From Lunularia cruciata (taxonomy: Eukaryota > Streptophyta > Marchantiopsida > Lunulariales > Lunulariaceae): a stretch of 64,000 nucleotides of DNA. The notes under the pieces were generated by a model. It was not told the origin of the DNA, searched no databases, and saw only the letters and a list, made by a program, of their open reading frames with translations. Position numbers and translations under genes: made by a program. Below, piece after piece: positions 1 to 13,312 of the stretch. How positions within the stretch are numbered: the first letter of the stretch is position 1; every line of letters begins with the position of its first letter. The stretch lies in assembly GCA_948567375.1 (NCBI GenBank), contig OX419759.1:6602744-6666743 (forward strand), in the 5' to 3' direction.

Positions 1-1788
1 TCCCACCTGTAAGAGAGGCAAAACTAAGGGAAGGAGGAGTCCTTTGTGTTGAAGAGGTGCTCAAGGTAAAAGACTCTTGTTGTAGGCTCTTGTTGGGATG
101 AGGAAGGACATCAAGCCACATGTGGACTTTGAGGAGAAGATGATAAGCAAGACAAAGGGTCATGCAAGATAGAGGTACTAACCATGACCAAATGGGTATT
201 TCAGTAGAGAGAACCTACCATCTTCATCAAGATCAAGAGGGAGGTGAGTGGACACCCAACTTTGTTTAAACTAGCAAGAGGGGAGATTTTGAGCGAGAAG
301 GAGACCAAGCTGGTTGTGGTAGTGCCACATTCTCAATGAGTGATGTACAAGGTTAGCCCAACATTGGAATTGATGGAGCAACTCATCTCTACAAATGCAA
401 TATCTCATGGGGCAATTATAAATTATATTATCCTCATCAATTATCATCATCATGTGGCACAATGAGTAGATTTGGAAAGGATGAAAGCAAGAGATAAATT
501 GAAGAAAGTTTGAGCTAAAACTTGGAGATGGGAAAGCCAAACAATGACTTAGTGCAAGAGGCAGCCAAGCTCATGACAAAAGTTGTGGCCTTGGAGAAAG
601 AAATTTAAGAAGAAAGGACATTGAGGTAGAAGGCTTTTGAGTTGAAAGAAGAAGAAGCATGTCAAAGAGCTCAACTTAGGAGAAGGTGAAGGCTTAGGCA
701 GAAGATATTGATACAATTAAAGAATTGGAAAAGGTAAAGGTATCTCTTGTAGCAACAAAATTTTATCATCAAGAGGAGCTACAAGTAGCCAACATCTAGG
801 TGAAGAAGCTGGAGGAAAGTATCAAGTAGAAGGAGGAAGAATGCACAAAGGATTGGGTAGCTATTCAAGGAGAGATTGTGGTTGAGATGGAAGAGAGTAA
901 GATCTAGTTCAACCTAGAGAAAATGAAAATATTGGTGAGGATGGAGATGGCACAAGACCATCCTAAAGAAATCAGAAAGGAGGTAACAAAGGCCTCATTG
1001 GAGAAATTAAAGGCTCAAGACTCCACATCCCAAGCGCATGCACTTCCAATAAAATTGTACATTGATGAGCACCTACAACAACTATATGAGAAGTTAATCA
1101 AACACCTCAAATAAGTTTTCGGAATCCATAAAAGCACCAATGGAGGAGATGTTAGGGTACCAAGAATGGGTAGAATTATTGATGAATGTTTGTAAGGGCA
1201 AAGGTTTTGCCTCATAGTAGAGTTTAGGAAGAAGATAATTATTAGCCCAAGGGAAATAGGTAGAAATCTATTAAGTGCAGAATGCATCCTTGGCCTGAAA
1301 TTATCTTTGGCCTCAAACTATATCTTTATCTTGATAAAAATCTTTGCACAAAAATAAATTTTGACTTAGGATATTTTTTATAGCTTATGATTGTTGGAGT
1401 GTGGATACTTGTAAAGTAAACAACAAGAGGTATTGTGATTGGTGGTGATTGCACAATAACTTCTTAATTACTCTTAGATAAGATCAATAGGTAGGATTAG
1501 TGGTAAGTGCAATAGGTGTAATTATAGGATTTCCAACATTCTTAGCCATTAATCATCTTCATCAAAGAGTTAGGAAATTTTATATATGGGTTGTGTCCCA
1601 AAAGAGATTTGTCACTTCTTTCATAATTCAAGCATTTTAGCTCACATATTTCTTTATTCTTTGTGTTGAATGACTTTCACTTATATCTTTGATTATGTAC
1701 TTGGTTGAGTAGATGTGAGGAATCTTGCAGTAAGAGTGTGTGTTTGAGTATATGATTAGAAAATTTGCACTAAATCAAGAAAGTTACT
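1..1788 (+). other. Decayed coding-like region, family unknown
   Basis: No intact gene is visible. From about 540 to 1115 the plus strand reads as charged Lys/Glu/Gln-rich sequence typical of a coiled coil; the longest open stretch (923-1114, 63 codons) is of this kind. The region from 1300 to 1788 is AT-rich without coding signal. It lies just left of the LTR of element A. It could be the remains of a further mobile element or of a host coiled-coil gene; the sequence does not decide between them. Confidence 0.3.
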
Positions 1789-2222
1789 TGTAAAGACCAA
1801 GGAGAGAAATAGTAAAATAGATGATTAAAGTGAAAGATCATATTGGTGCTCTTGAATGAGAGAAACTTCAAATGTCTAGCATGAGCTTGGATTTTGGCAA
1901 GCTAAGCTAACCAAGAAGCTTCTCAAGGAGTTTCCTTCTAAAAGCCATCTACTTGGTGTGCAAGCTAAGCTATTTGGGAAGCTTCTTGAGAAGCTTCTTT
2001 CTAGAAGCCACCTACTTGGCATGCAAACTAAGCTAGCCAAGAAGCTTCCCAAGAAGCTTCTCCTTAAAAGTTACCACTTGGCATACACATTGCTTGATAT
2101 TTGGAAGGTACCAAGTAGCTTCCTAAATGCTTCTAGTATATTCTTGTAATTCTTGGCTAAATTGGCATATTGGCTACTTTGTTAGTTGCAACTAACTTGT
2201 ATGTAAACTCCATATTGTTACA
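1789..2222 (-). repeat. 3' LTR of element A
   Basis: This 434-bp LTR starts with TG and ends with TTACA on the plus strand. It aligns with the reverse complement of the LTR at 29623-30045, including the cluster of AAGCTT-centred GAAnnTTC dyads. The adjoining 2223-2340 matches the reverse complement of the young element's polypurine tract and the end of its pol region, which fixes this as the downstream LTR. Confidence 0.85.
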
Positions 2223-4179
2223 TATTCCTCCATGGCTAGTTGATGATGTCCTTGTCACCATGGAAACTTCAAACTCCTAGATGGCCATTTGTGCATTTTG
2301 GAGATGAAAAAGAGGCTCCCAAGTGGCATCATGAATGAAATACCCTTTCCAAAGGACTTTGTACTCAATATGTTGTTGACGGCCATGTTGAATGTAGAAA
2401 CATGCAAGGATACAATCAACTTCATACTCCTTGTGATTGTTGATAGGGACAAGAGGAAAAGGAAGATATAATTAAAGGATTTCAACTTAGAAACATGAAA
2501 GATAGGGGTGGATTTGCATATGGTAAGGCAAGGCAAGTCAAAAAGCAACATGAGAAATGATTTGGATAACATCAAATGGATGTATTCAATTAGGAGTAAG
2601 TTTACAACTTTGGGTATCAAGTGGGAGGGGTGGGTTACTAGAAGAAAGCATGATCTTGTTTCCAAGTTGAAAGGTAAGCTTATGATGATGTTGGTTTGCA
2701 TATTATTTTTGATGATTTTGAGCAACAAGGAGATGATATTTGGCTTGTTATGGGGATTGGGATATCATGGTCAAGAAGGTGGAAGTAAGAGGGACATGAG
2801 ATGGACAAGGAGAAAGAAGAGAATTTGGAACAAGTGGATCTTGGCCAAAATTAAGGAAGGAGAGAGAATCTGATGCTTTGCATGTTTAGAATTATTGTAG
2901 GTAGACTAAGCAACTTCAAGACATTCATCCCAATTTGTATGTTGACAAAGGCACAAAGTACATCTTCCAAAGTGCAATTTGTATGTTTGATTTATGCATC
3001 AGTTTGAGGATAATAGGTTGTGGACAAAGCAAGCTTGGTGCCAAGTAGCTAAAAGAGTGCTTGCTTATTTTTTTTGATGAATCAAGGATCATGGTCAAAG
3101 ATGAGTACAAGAGGCATCCCATGATGCTTGAAGATATTGTTGAAGGAGATCTAGGCCAATTTTAGAGCATCCACTATATCACAAGTTGGTGCCAAATGGA
3201 TTTGCTTATTAAACTCATCGACAAACACCATGATTGCAATGTGACCTTGCTTTGTCTTGGGCAAGGATGTGATGAGATCTAAGCTCATGTATTCCCATCA
3301 AGCTAATAGGAAGGGAAGTGGTTTAAGGAGTCTACTTGGTTTCTAGCTGTTAGCCTTGTTGCATTGGCAAAACTCTCAAAATTGGACAAGCTCTTGAACA
3401 TCTCATGCCAAGTTTGGCCACCACCATTAGCATTGTAAGGTACCCAAGATCTTCCACAACCATGTGACCAATGATTTGTAGGTCATAGGCTTCTTGAAGG
3501 CACACAAGTCATAGATCACCCTTGGCTAGAACATAGATCTGGTTCTCATAGAATAGAAGGCTTTCCTTGAAGGAGAAGATGTTGTAGTCCTTGTCATGTG
3601 TTGCAAGATGACCTTTCACTATCTTAAATAAGTGGTCTTGTTGTAAAGTGGTCCTAAACTTGAATTGGACTTTTGAGTCCAATGGTATTTTCATAATTGC
3701 CATTGTGATGAGAGGAAAAGACTTCAAATTAAGTCAAAATGATAGGGTATTGGGGATGATATGAAACCTATTGGGTTTGTTCTCAAGTTTGAGGTCAAAT
3801 AACTATAGTTGTTCTTCCCATCAATGATGTCAACTCTTCATGTATTACAAATGTAATATTTGCAACAAGAGTTTGTAATTGGTTTGCATGATCACTTTTT
3901 TCCCCAAGAGATAATGCCTCCATTCCTTAGTGGTATATATCATTGCTAGTTGTGCTAAATCTTAAGCATAGTAATTCCTTTTTTCCGTGTTTAGTTGGCA
4001 AGACACAAAGACAATGAAAATAACCTATTTGGGAATTCCTATTGCAGCACAACTCCAATGGTGAAGTTAAAAGCATCAAAATCAACCACATAAGGTAGTT
4101 GAGTATCATATGGTTGAAGAATGGGTCTTGAAGACACCATATCTTTTAGCTTTTTGGATGCTTCTTTGTGCTTGGTGGT

Positions 4180-4829
4180 TGTGATACAAAGAGCTAGCCA
4201 TATGATCTAGATATGAAATTTGGTTTGGTAATATCTAGAATGATGTTATACATGATGGTCAAAATTGATCAGATAGAATTATCACCAAAAGAGTACTTCT
4301 ATTTATAGGGCAAAAACTAAAATAAATATGAAAACCTTAGGACCAATAGCTAGACATATGATTTAGAGGTGAGACTTGGTTTGGTAACATCAGGAATGAT
4401 ATTACACATGATGGACTGAACAAATCAAAAAGAGGTATCACCAAGAAGGAACTTCTACTAATAGAGTAGGAACCAAAATATGCCTAAAATCTTAAAGACA
4501 ATTTTGGAGGACTAAACTGATGAATTTGGCCTAAATAATGTGTAGACTCCCCACAAAAAAGGACAAGTTGGCCTTCCCTCCCCCAATTTTGTCTTGTTGA
4601 AAGCTTACCAATGGTACCTCACCTATGTGATTCTGAGCTTCCTACAAGAAGATTCGGACATGTCACCTATTTGTGTGCCTAATCCTAGGGTGGAGTTTCC
4701 TTGGAGCAGATCCTCTTTGTCCATGTATTAAAGAGAAGGTGCTCCTTTGGGGCATTGGAGTTTGAGTGGGAAAGTATATGTTTCTCATGGTATGTTTCTC
4801 TTTAGGTCTCATATCATCGGAGTATTACA
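4180..4829 (+). repeat. 5' LTR of element B
   Basis: A 650-bp LTR running from TGTGATAC to GTATTACA, followed directly by a primer-site-like TGGTATTAGAG. It contains two tandem copies of a unit of about 156 bp (starting at 4193 and 4349), each beginning with GCTAG(C/A)CATATGAT. It is shorter than the partner LTR because a segment near its 3' part is absent. Confidence 0.88.
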
Positions 4830-7800
4830 ATGGTATTAGAGAAGGTGTTGTCATCCAAGAGAGCGGATCACCTCTCTTGGAAGAACATGGACTACTGAGA
4901 CTGAGTAATTTTGAGGAGAGACATTTTGGTGTAATTGGTATATTATGAGAGCTAGAAGGAGGATGGAATGGAGGCTCTAGGAGGAAAATATCTAGCACCT
5001 TACTTCCTTTCTTGAATCCATTCCACATCAAGATTATGTACATTCAGCATGAGCAAATGAGAGTGTATTTGGTTTTTCACTTGGGAGTAGAGTTCATGGA
5101 TATAGTGATGAATTTGCAAAACCCAGTGATTCTACCTATAGTGATTTACAATATAGAGGGGGATTTGACAATCTTGATTTTGTTGTGATGGATTTGAATA
5201 TCCTAAATCCTTTCCTTTTTTACACTCAAGTAGAAATTTGTTATGGAGTGAGGCCAGAAGTGATGTTTAGAGATTTTGTGGTTAGGAATTTTGGTGAGGA
5301 ATATTATCAATGAGTGGTAGCTTCTGAGGTCCCAATGGTAGTTCCAATAGTTTGTGCATCCTCTAGAGTGATCATATTAACTCTCTATCAAGGTAGACAA
5401 TAGCAATTGAGTGTTATACAAACCATGGATCCGTAGTTGCAAGAGTTGGTGCAAGGAATGTAGGGGATGTTGAATAAATTTTGAGAGATTAAGATGACCA
5501 TGGAGGCATCACAAAGTCAAGTGCAGACCCTTAGGAATGATCAAGCAATGCAAGAAGAAGAGCCATCTCAAAACCCAATACTTGCAATTGAAGTACTTGG
5601 AGAGGCACCCGTGCCTACAAATCTTGTCACCAATGAAGCCACATTACTACTCCCGATGAAGAGGAATTGCAACTTTGAGCCTTACAAGGGGCAGCGTATG
5701 ATGGGAGTAGTAGAGAACTGCTGGATCTTGAGAATGAATCGATATTTCAGATTGTTCTCAATAGAGATCACCAAGTATACTATAGGTGTGTTTGCATGTG
5801 GGTACTTGACCGATAAAGCTTTCACATGGTACGATGCTTGGGAATGATCTATGTTGGCAGAGAGAATGGAAGTCACATGGACAGCAATGCAAGAAGGCTT
5901 GTTGAAGAATTTCCAATTGGTGGATTCTATGCAGATGGCTCGGATTTGACTAAGGAGATTGAAATAGAAGAACAATGTACAAGAGTATGTGGAGGCATTT
6001 TTGGATCTACAAGTTGTAATAGCCAACATGAGTCCAGCAAGAGGTGTCGGCAATTTCAAACAAGGATTGAAAGAGCAAAGTCGCCAAGAAGTCATGGTAC
6101 AAAATCCTTGCTTGATATTTGAAGCCATTGCTTGTGCATAGAGAATAGTAGGAGCATTTAGTGGAGGTGAAGTAGTAGTTCCACCTCAACATTATCAGGC
6201 AGAAATTCCACCTATGGGTGGACTAGTACCAATGGAACTTGGCAACATTTGGTTTCAAGACCAACGAGAACGACCACTTCAAGGAGAACGGGGACGGGTA
6301 GAAGAACAAAGAGATGGAGTCCCAACAAGGAGAAGGAACTCAAGGAGAAAAACATTGTTGTTACAATTATGGTCGTATTGGGCATATATCTACCAACTGT
6401 TGTGCTCATCTTCCTAGAGGCCCTTGGCCTTCATAAAAGTGACCTTTGAACAACATGGAGAGACGCACTCAAGAGGAGGAGGTGGCAATCACTTTGGAAA
6501 ATGAAGATTGCCAATAAATATACCTTGCAGTCTTATTGGGAAGGAAGAAGACAAGCATGCAAAGGTACCAAAAGGCAACCTTACAATTGATTGAAGTGAA
6601 TGGAGTCCTAGAAGGCAATCAAGTAAGAGTATTAATAGATCAGGGAGCAACATAGAACTTCTTATCTTGCTCTATTGCAATAAGATTGGGAATGGATCTA
6701 GAGAGTGATGAGAGTAAAGAAGTAGAGTTACCTTATGGGCAAACAAAGAGGATTAAATCATTACCTAGACAGGTAACACTCTCTATAGGAGAATATCAAG
6801 AAGCAATTGAATGACAAGTGATACAATTAGCTCGTTATGATGCAATCTTAGGCATGCCATGGATGGCGCATTACAACCCTGTGGTAGATTGGAGGAAGAA
6901 AGTAATGAGAACCAACCAATGGTCTATCATTGGGGTTAAAGAAAAATCTCATATCAAAGAATTGCCTCTTTATGTCATAGGGACAACCGCTATCTGTAAG
7001 ACCAATAGATGTTTCATGGGTCTTATAAGAGAAGTCCAGAGTGCACAACTCAATGGACAAATTCTTGAGAAATTGATGGATGTGATAAATGAGTTTTAAG
7101 ATGTCTTTCTTGATGATCTACCCTCACGATTACCACTAAAAAGGAAAGTAAATCATAAAATTGAGACACTCCCAAGTAAGACATTTCCTTATAAGGCCCC
7201 ATATTGCCCATCACCTCATGAGTTGGAGGAGTGCAAGAATCAAATTGAGGATATGTTGTAGCAAGGGTTCATCCAACCTAACATATCACCATATGGGGCT
7301 CCGGTCTTGTTTGTGAAGTAGAAGGACAGTACGATAAACATGTGCATTGACTATTGGGGTCTCAATCAACAAACAATGAAGAATAAATAACCCTTACTTT
7401 GCATGGATGATCTATTTGATCAACTCAATTGAGCAAGACACTTCACCAAACTAGATTTATGGAGCAGTTATAATCAAATCCAAATTGCAAAGGAGGATGT
7501 GTACAAAACTATCTTTTGAACCAAGTATGGCCACTTTGAGTATCTCATGATGCCTTTTGGTCTCACCAACGTACCTACTACTTTCATGAGTCTAATGAAT
7601 GATATATTTTGTCCATATTTAGATAAATCTATTATTTTCTTCCTAGATGACATCTTAGTATTTAGTAGTATGATGACGGAACACAAACAACACCTACAAG
7701 AAGTCCTCCAGATTCTAAGACAGAATAGGTTGTATGCCAAAATCTCAAAGTGTGAGTTTGGCAAGTTTGAAATAGATTACTTAAGGCATAGAGTAAGTGC

Positions 7801-8335
7801 AGAGGGTATTCAAGTATTGATAGATGAAATAGAGTTCATTCAAAAATGGAGTGCCCTAGAAGATCAGACTCAACTCAAGAGCTTCTTGCATTGACGGGAT
7901 TTTATCGTCAATTTGTCAAGGACTTATGCAAGGTTACATAGCCTTTAACAACACTAATTGGCTAGAGGAAGAAGTGGATGTGGGAAACTGCACAAGATTT
8001 GACCTTTCAAGAATTGAAAGTCACCTTGCTACGTTCACCAATCTTGAAGTGGTATGACCCAAAGCGTCCAATCAAGTTGGCTATAGATGCATCAGGCGTA
8101 TTAATAGGAGCAGTCATAGAACAAGAGTGGCATGACGGATAGCATCCAATTGCATATTTCTCTCAAAATTTGTTACCAGTAGAGCACAACTACCAAACCA
8201 CAAAATGAGAAGAGCTGGCCATCATCCTTGTAACCAAGCATTGGAAGCACTATCTGGACAAGAAGGCATTTGTAGTAGAGATAGACCATAAACCTCTAGT
8301 CTACCTGAAGACGTAGAAGGATTTATCTTGTTGCC

Positions 8336-9034
8336 AGATTCTATGGGCTATGAGCCGGCCTATTTCTCACTCAAGATGAACCTCTAATGGGTATTATGGT
8401 AGCGCACCATGGACTAAGAAGACAATGAACCCAAACTCCATCATACTCATCCAAGGCTAACACTCCAAGACTCAAGACATTGCTCATTAAAGAACTCAAT
8501 GAGAGAGAGATAGTTGCAAATGAAAGGATGATCAATACCTCCTCACTCCTTGTTTATATACTTGTGAAATAGTTACGCACTAAAGTTACTAATTATCATA
8601 GTAACTCAAGTTACTAGACCAAAAGTCAAGTAAATTCAAAAAGTAGAAAGAAATATCCATTCACATGGGCATATTCCACTAGCATGTGATCTTATCTTGA
8701 CCCAACCACTCAGTCAAGGATTTCTTCACATGGACTATCCTTGGACTATAGAAGAATCCAAAAAAAAGGCTTGCAGGCCCAAGAGTTCTCAACTCTTTCC
8801 TCAAAACCAAACACCTAGGAATAATACCAAGTCAACACACTAGAATCCAAAATAGTGGTGCTCATCTTTCTACTTCCTCTAAAGTAAGATCCCTTCTGTC
8901 TTAGCTATGACGAACTTTAGCTAATCATGACTAATGTAGAACCATCCTTTATTTCTATATAAATAATATGTCTCAAGTACATGTAATACCAAGCTAAATA
9001 TCACAATACCACATACATGCACCAATGGGTGTTA
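8336..9034. repeat. Unclassified insertion within element B RNase H
   Basis: The RNase H reading of element B is interrupted by about 700 bp with no match to the family and resumes afterwards at about 9035. The inserted stretch has no coding potential. Read on the minus strand it has a TATATAA-type box near 8560 and starts near TGTAACACC, so it may be a solo LTR of a further family. I could not find a clean target duplication or terminal inverted repeats, so both boundaries (within about 10 bp) and the class are uncertain. Confidence 0.45.
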
Positions 9035-9936
9035 CAAGGCAGAGTGGCAACACTACTTCAACATGACAATCACCTATATGGAAGGTAAGAAGCAACTTGC
9101 AAATGCATTCACCCACATGCTAGTGGAAAACAACTTGGTGGTAGAGGTTAAGATTAACCGTAAATTCTAGTTGCTACAAAAACTAATCTTCAAACTGTAG
9201 AAGCACAATCATCCAAAGGTGTCACCAACAACCAATTTTCTTACAACAATTTAGTGAATGTATCCACTCAGATCACTTTTTTCTTCCTCATATATAGTGA
9301 GCATCCCTTCACACCTTCTAGCTTGATTCTTATCCATATGATGACTACCAAGGTTGATGCAATCAATATATTTGTTTCTAGAATCCAACAAGGTGTGGAG
9401 AGCGCTAAGCATAGATTACAGATTGCACAAAATCATAGAAGCAATATGTTGATGCACACCATAGGCACATGGAGTTCAATTTTGGGGATCAAGTGAGGCT
9501 ATTGACAACCAACCTCACATTAGTTGGACCTCGTAAGCTGACCTCATTTTATTGGGCCTCTTTTGATTCTTTGTTGAGTTGGCACTATGGCGTATCACCT
9601 TGAGCTACCACCACACATGAAGATCCATCTAATGTTCCATGTTTCCCTACAATGTAGATATGCTCCTTGATCAGGCCAGTGTCATTCTACACAAGACATT
9701 TGACCTTGTCCAACACTCATTGATGGCACGAAGGAATATGAAGTGGAGCATATTCTCCAAAAATGCATGCGTGATACTTGCTATCCGTAGGTGGACTATC
9801 TAGTACAATGGAAAGGTTACCCTCTCTATGAAGAAACATGGGAGCCCATTGCCAATTTGACACATACACCGGTGTTGGTGCAAGCATTTGAGCAACAATT
9901 GCACAACGAAGGCATTGCGTCTTAAAAAGAGGAAAA

Positions 9937-10688
9937 TGTATAATACCAAGAGCTAGCCACATAATCTAGATGTGAAATTTAGTTTGATCACATCTGGAAT
10001 GATGCTTTACATGATAGTCAAAATAGATCAGATAAAAGTGTCACCAAAAGAGTACTTCTACTAATAGGGCAAAAACTAAAATGGACGTGAAAACCTTAGA
10101 ATCAATAGCTAACATATGATTTAAAGGTGAGAATTGGTTTGGTAATATCTAAAATAATGTTACACATGATGGACTAAATAGATCAGAAAGAGGTATCACC
10201 AAAAGGGGATTTCTACTAATAGAGTAGGAACTAAAATATGCCTAAAATCTTTGAAGGCAATTTTGGAAGCCTAAACGGATGAATTAGGCCTCAAAAATAT
10301 GTAGATCCCCCCCAAAAAGGACAGGTTGGCTTACCCTCCCCTTAGTTTTTCTTGTGGAGAGCTTTCCAATGGTACCTCACCCACATGATTCTAAGATTCC
10401 TACAAGAAGATTCCCTAAAAGATTTCCTATGGTCAAAGCTTGTTTAACCAACCAGATAGGACCAGGACCAACATGTCACCCATCCAAGTTAGTTATCTAA
10501 GGGCGGAGCTTGCGGACATGTCACCTATCTATTTGCCTAATCCTATGGTGGAGCTTCCTTGGAGGAGATCCTCTTTGTCTATTTAATAAAGAGAAAGTGC
10601 TCCTTTAGGGCATTGGAGTTTGAGTATGAAAGTGTGTGTTTTTCATGGTGTGTTTCTCTTGAGGTCCCCATGTCCTTGTAGTATTACA
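9937..10688 (+). repeat. 3' LTR of element B
   Basis: A 752-bp LTR preceded by a purine-rich tract and ending GTATTACA just before the right copy of the GTGGT target duplication. It carries the same internal tandem units of about 156 bp as the left LTR and the segment that the left LTR lacks. Confidence 0.88.
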
Positions 10689-13312
10689 GTGGTCCACTAA
10701 AAGCTTGAGGTATTCCCCAAGAGGTTGGTCAACGATGCAATCATATGAATATAATAATGGATGAATTGTCGGTAAAAACTTACCAATCCATTAAATACCC
10801 ATACTTTTGTAGCATCTTTTGGAGTAGGCTAATCAATAATAGCCTTGCTTTCCTCCTCTTCCATCTTGATTCCATGTAATGAGAACTTATGACCCAAGAA
10901 TTTAACTTCTTCTTGCCCAAAATGTACACTTTGACTTCTTACAATAGAACTTCCATTAACATAGTTTTTTAAGGATTTCTCACACATGATTTGCATATTC
11001 TACCTTTGTCTTGCTATAGATTAGAGTACATCCAAGGAAACCACCACATACCAATCCAATAGCCCATCCAACACCTAGTGCACTTGATCTAGGAAGATTG
11101 CTAGAGCATCAATGAGCCCCAAAAGGTAGAACTCTCCATTCAAAATGCCCATACCTTGTATGAAAGGTAATCTTTTGCATATCCTCTTTATCAATGAAGA
11201 TCTACCAATAGCCACTTTGGAGATCCAACTTAGAGGAGCATCATGCTCCACTCAATTGATCTAGCTAGTCATTGATTTGAGGCAATGGATATATATTCTT
11301 CATTATTTGTTTATTGAAGCCACAATAATCAATACAGAAGTGAAATCATCCATCATTCTCTGGGATAGATAGTACCAATGCTCCCCAAGAAGATGTACTA
11401 TGTCATATGAAATCCTTCTCCAACAACTCTATTAGTGTTATTTGAAGCTCATCCAACTCCTTTGGTGAGAGCAAATAGATTGCTCTACTCACTAGAGTAC
11501 TTCTTGGCAATAACTCAATCTTGAAAGTGATCCCTTTGGTAGATCATTTGGAAACACATTTTTTAACTCCTAAACTATTTGATCAACCATAGCTTGATAA
11601 GGCTTTTGACTTTTGACCTCATTGGATTCTCCATGCACAATTGGCTTGATCCACGTTACAAAAGTAGGAAATTCTTCCTCCAAAAATTGCCCTATGTCTA
11701 TTTTATTTACAAACTTCCCATCTTGGGATGACTATTTATAGGTGTCTTACTCAAAGGTGTCAAACAACCTAATTGATAACTTATTTTGGTGATGTACTTG
11801 AATTTATTATTAGGTTCAATCAAATTGAACTTTATGATGTTCAAGCCAAGACAAACTTAGAATGATATCATAATGTAGAGGTGCTATTACAAACCTCATA
11901 CACCCCAAATACTCCTTTCTTAAGCTTGAATATAATAAGATGTGAGGTATAGAATGAGGAACTCTTTCTGCCTTCCGCTATCATCAATCTACTTCCAATA
12001 ATAAGCTTGATAGGAATACTTAATTCATTTGCTAATGTATGGATATGCAATTCTTTGAACTTTCAAAATCAACCATAATCAAAAATCATACCTTGCAAGT
12101 GAAGGAAACTTGCATAGGTCAAGCCTTCAGTTCACTGGAACTAATCAAGTTCCTAGTAGATGGCTCAAATTCTCCTATTGGGATTCTTTGTTTCCTTGAT
12201 CATCATGCTCCACAAACTTCATTTGGGCAATTTTTCATAGTTGTCCATTGTTGAGTGGACATTTAGCAATACTATGCCTAATTTGGCAGCAATGAAAGCA
12301 ACCACTATTTTGTTAAATCTTTCCTTATCTATAGTGCCAAGTGGCCTCCATTGGTATTGATCTCCAATGGTGCCAGATCCTCCATCCGTGTGTAGCAGGT
12401 GGGTATGTTCTATGATGGTCGAGGTCAAGATAAAGTTATTGTAACCAAGAAATCGAAGTGCTTAGCCAATTGCATGGCTTCCTCTAAGTGTTTGGGCACT
12501 TACATGGTCACTTCCAATTTAGTGTGTGACTTTAAATTCCTCACAACTTGATCTAGAGCTTCACCTTCTAGTATATTTGGAATTTGCATTATGGTGTTCT
12601 TGAATTGAATGATATAGCTTCTTATAGAACCAATCTACTTCAATTTTGCCAATCCATCTCGTGCAATTTGTGGCATTTATAGCTTGGAATTGCCTAATTA
12701 TTATGTCCTTAAATTTGTCCCATGTTGAGATTGACATAACAAACTACCATTCAGCTTACTCCACTAAGAATTGCCACTCCCTCAATTGGCTTGAAGCCAA
12801 GACAATTTGTCTCTATGCATCTTGAAAATTTGTAACTTCAAAATAAGATTCACAATCAAACACAAATTCTCCATTGCACTTAGGAGAGTATTGCTTTCAA
12901 ATACCTTGGGCTTTAAAAATTAGATTTGCGCTTCTCCTTCTCTAAATGGTGCTCTCTCTACATGCTCTTATAGTTGATGGTCTTGTTCTTCCAATAATCA
13001 AATAAGGTGCTCAATTTGTTGCTGCATAACAATGATAATTTTGAGCATTGTTGCCATGGCTTAGACTACCTACAATTATCTAAGTTAACACAAAGATGAA
13101 ATCTAATCACCATTCTCTATAAATAACAATTGGAATTGCAAAGGGTTCATTAGACAAGGTGATCACATTACAAAAATTCTGCCCAAAGCATGAGATAATG
13201 AATTACATGAAATGATGCTTGGGTAGTACATGGACACACAATTGTAATGGTTTGGCAGAAATGGATTTGGTGGTCCATAATTCCATCCATCCCATTCCTA
13301 CTTTGATACAAA

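Larger units (their letters stand above)
4180..10688 (+). mobile_element. Ty3/gypsy chromovirus B, old, inserted in A
   Basis: B has LTRs at 4180-4829 and 9937-10688 and a perfect 5-bp target duplication GTGGT (4175-4179, 10689-10693) inside the pol region of element A. The sequence after the left LTR resembles the initiator-Met tRNA primer site, and a purine-rich tract precedes the right LTR. Parts in order: long leader, gag (about 5490-6480), CCHC region (about 6350-6410), protease (about 6640), reverse transcriptase (about 7200-7850), RNase H (about 8050-8330), C-terminal integrase (about 9240-9700) and chromodomain (about 9735-9900). Most of integrase is absent, as it is in the related element F. 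It is old, with many breaks. An unrelated stretch of about 0.7 kb lies within RNase H. Confidence 0.9.
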
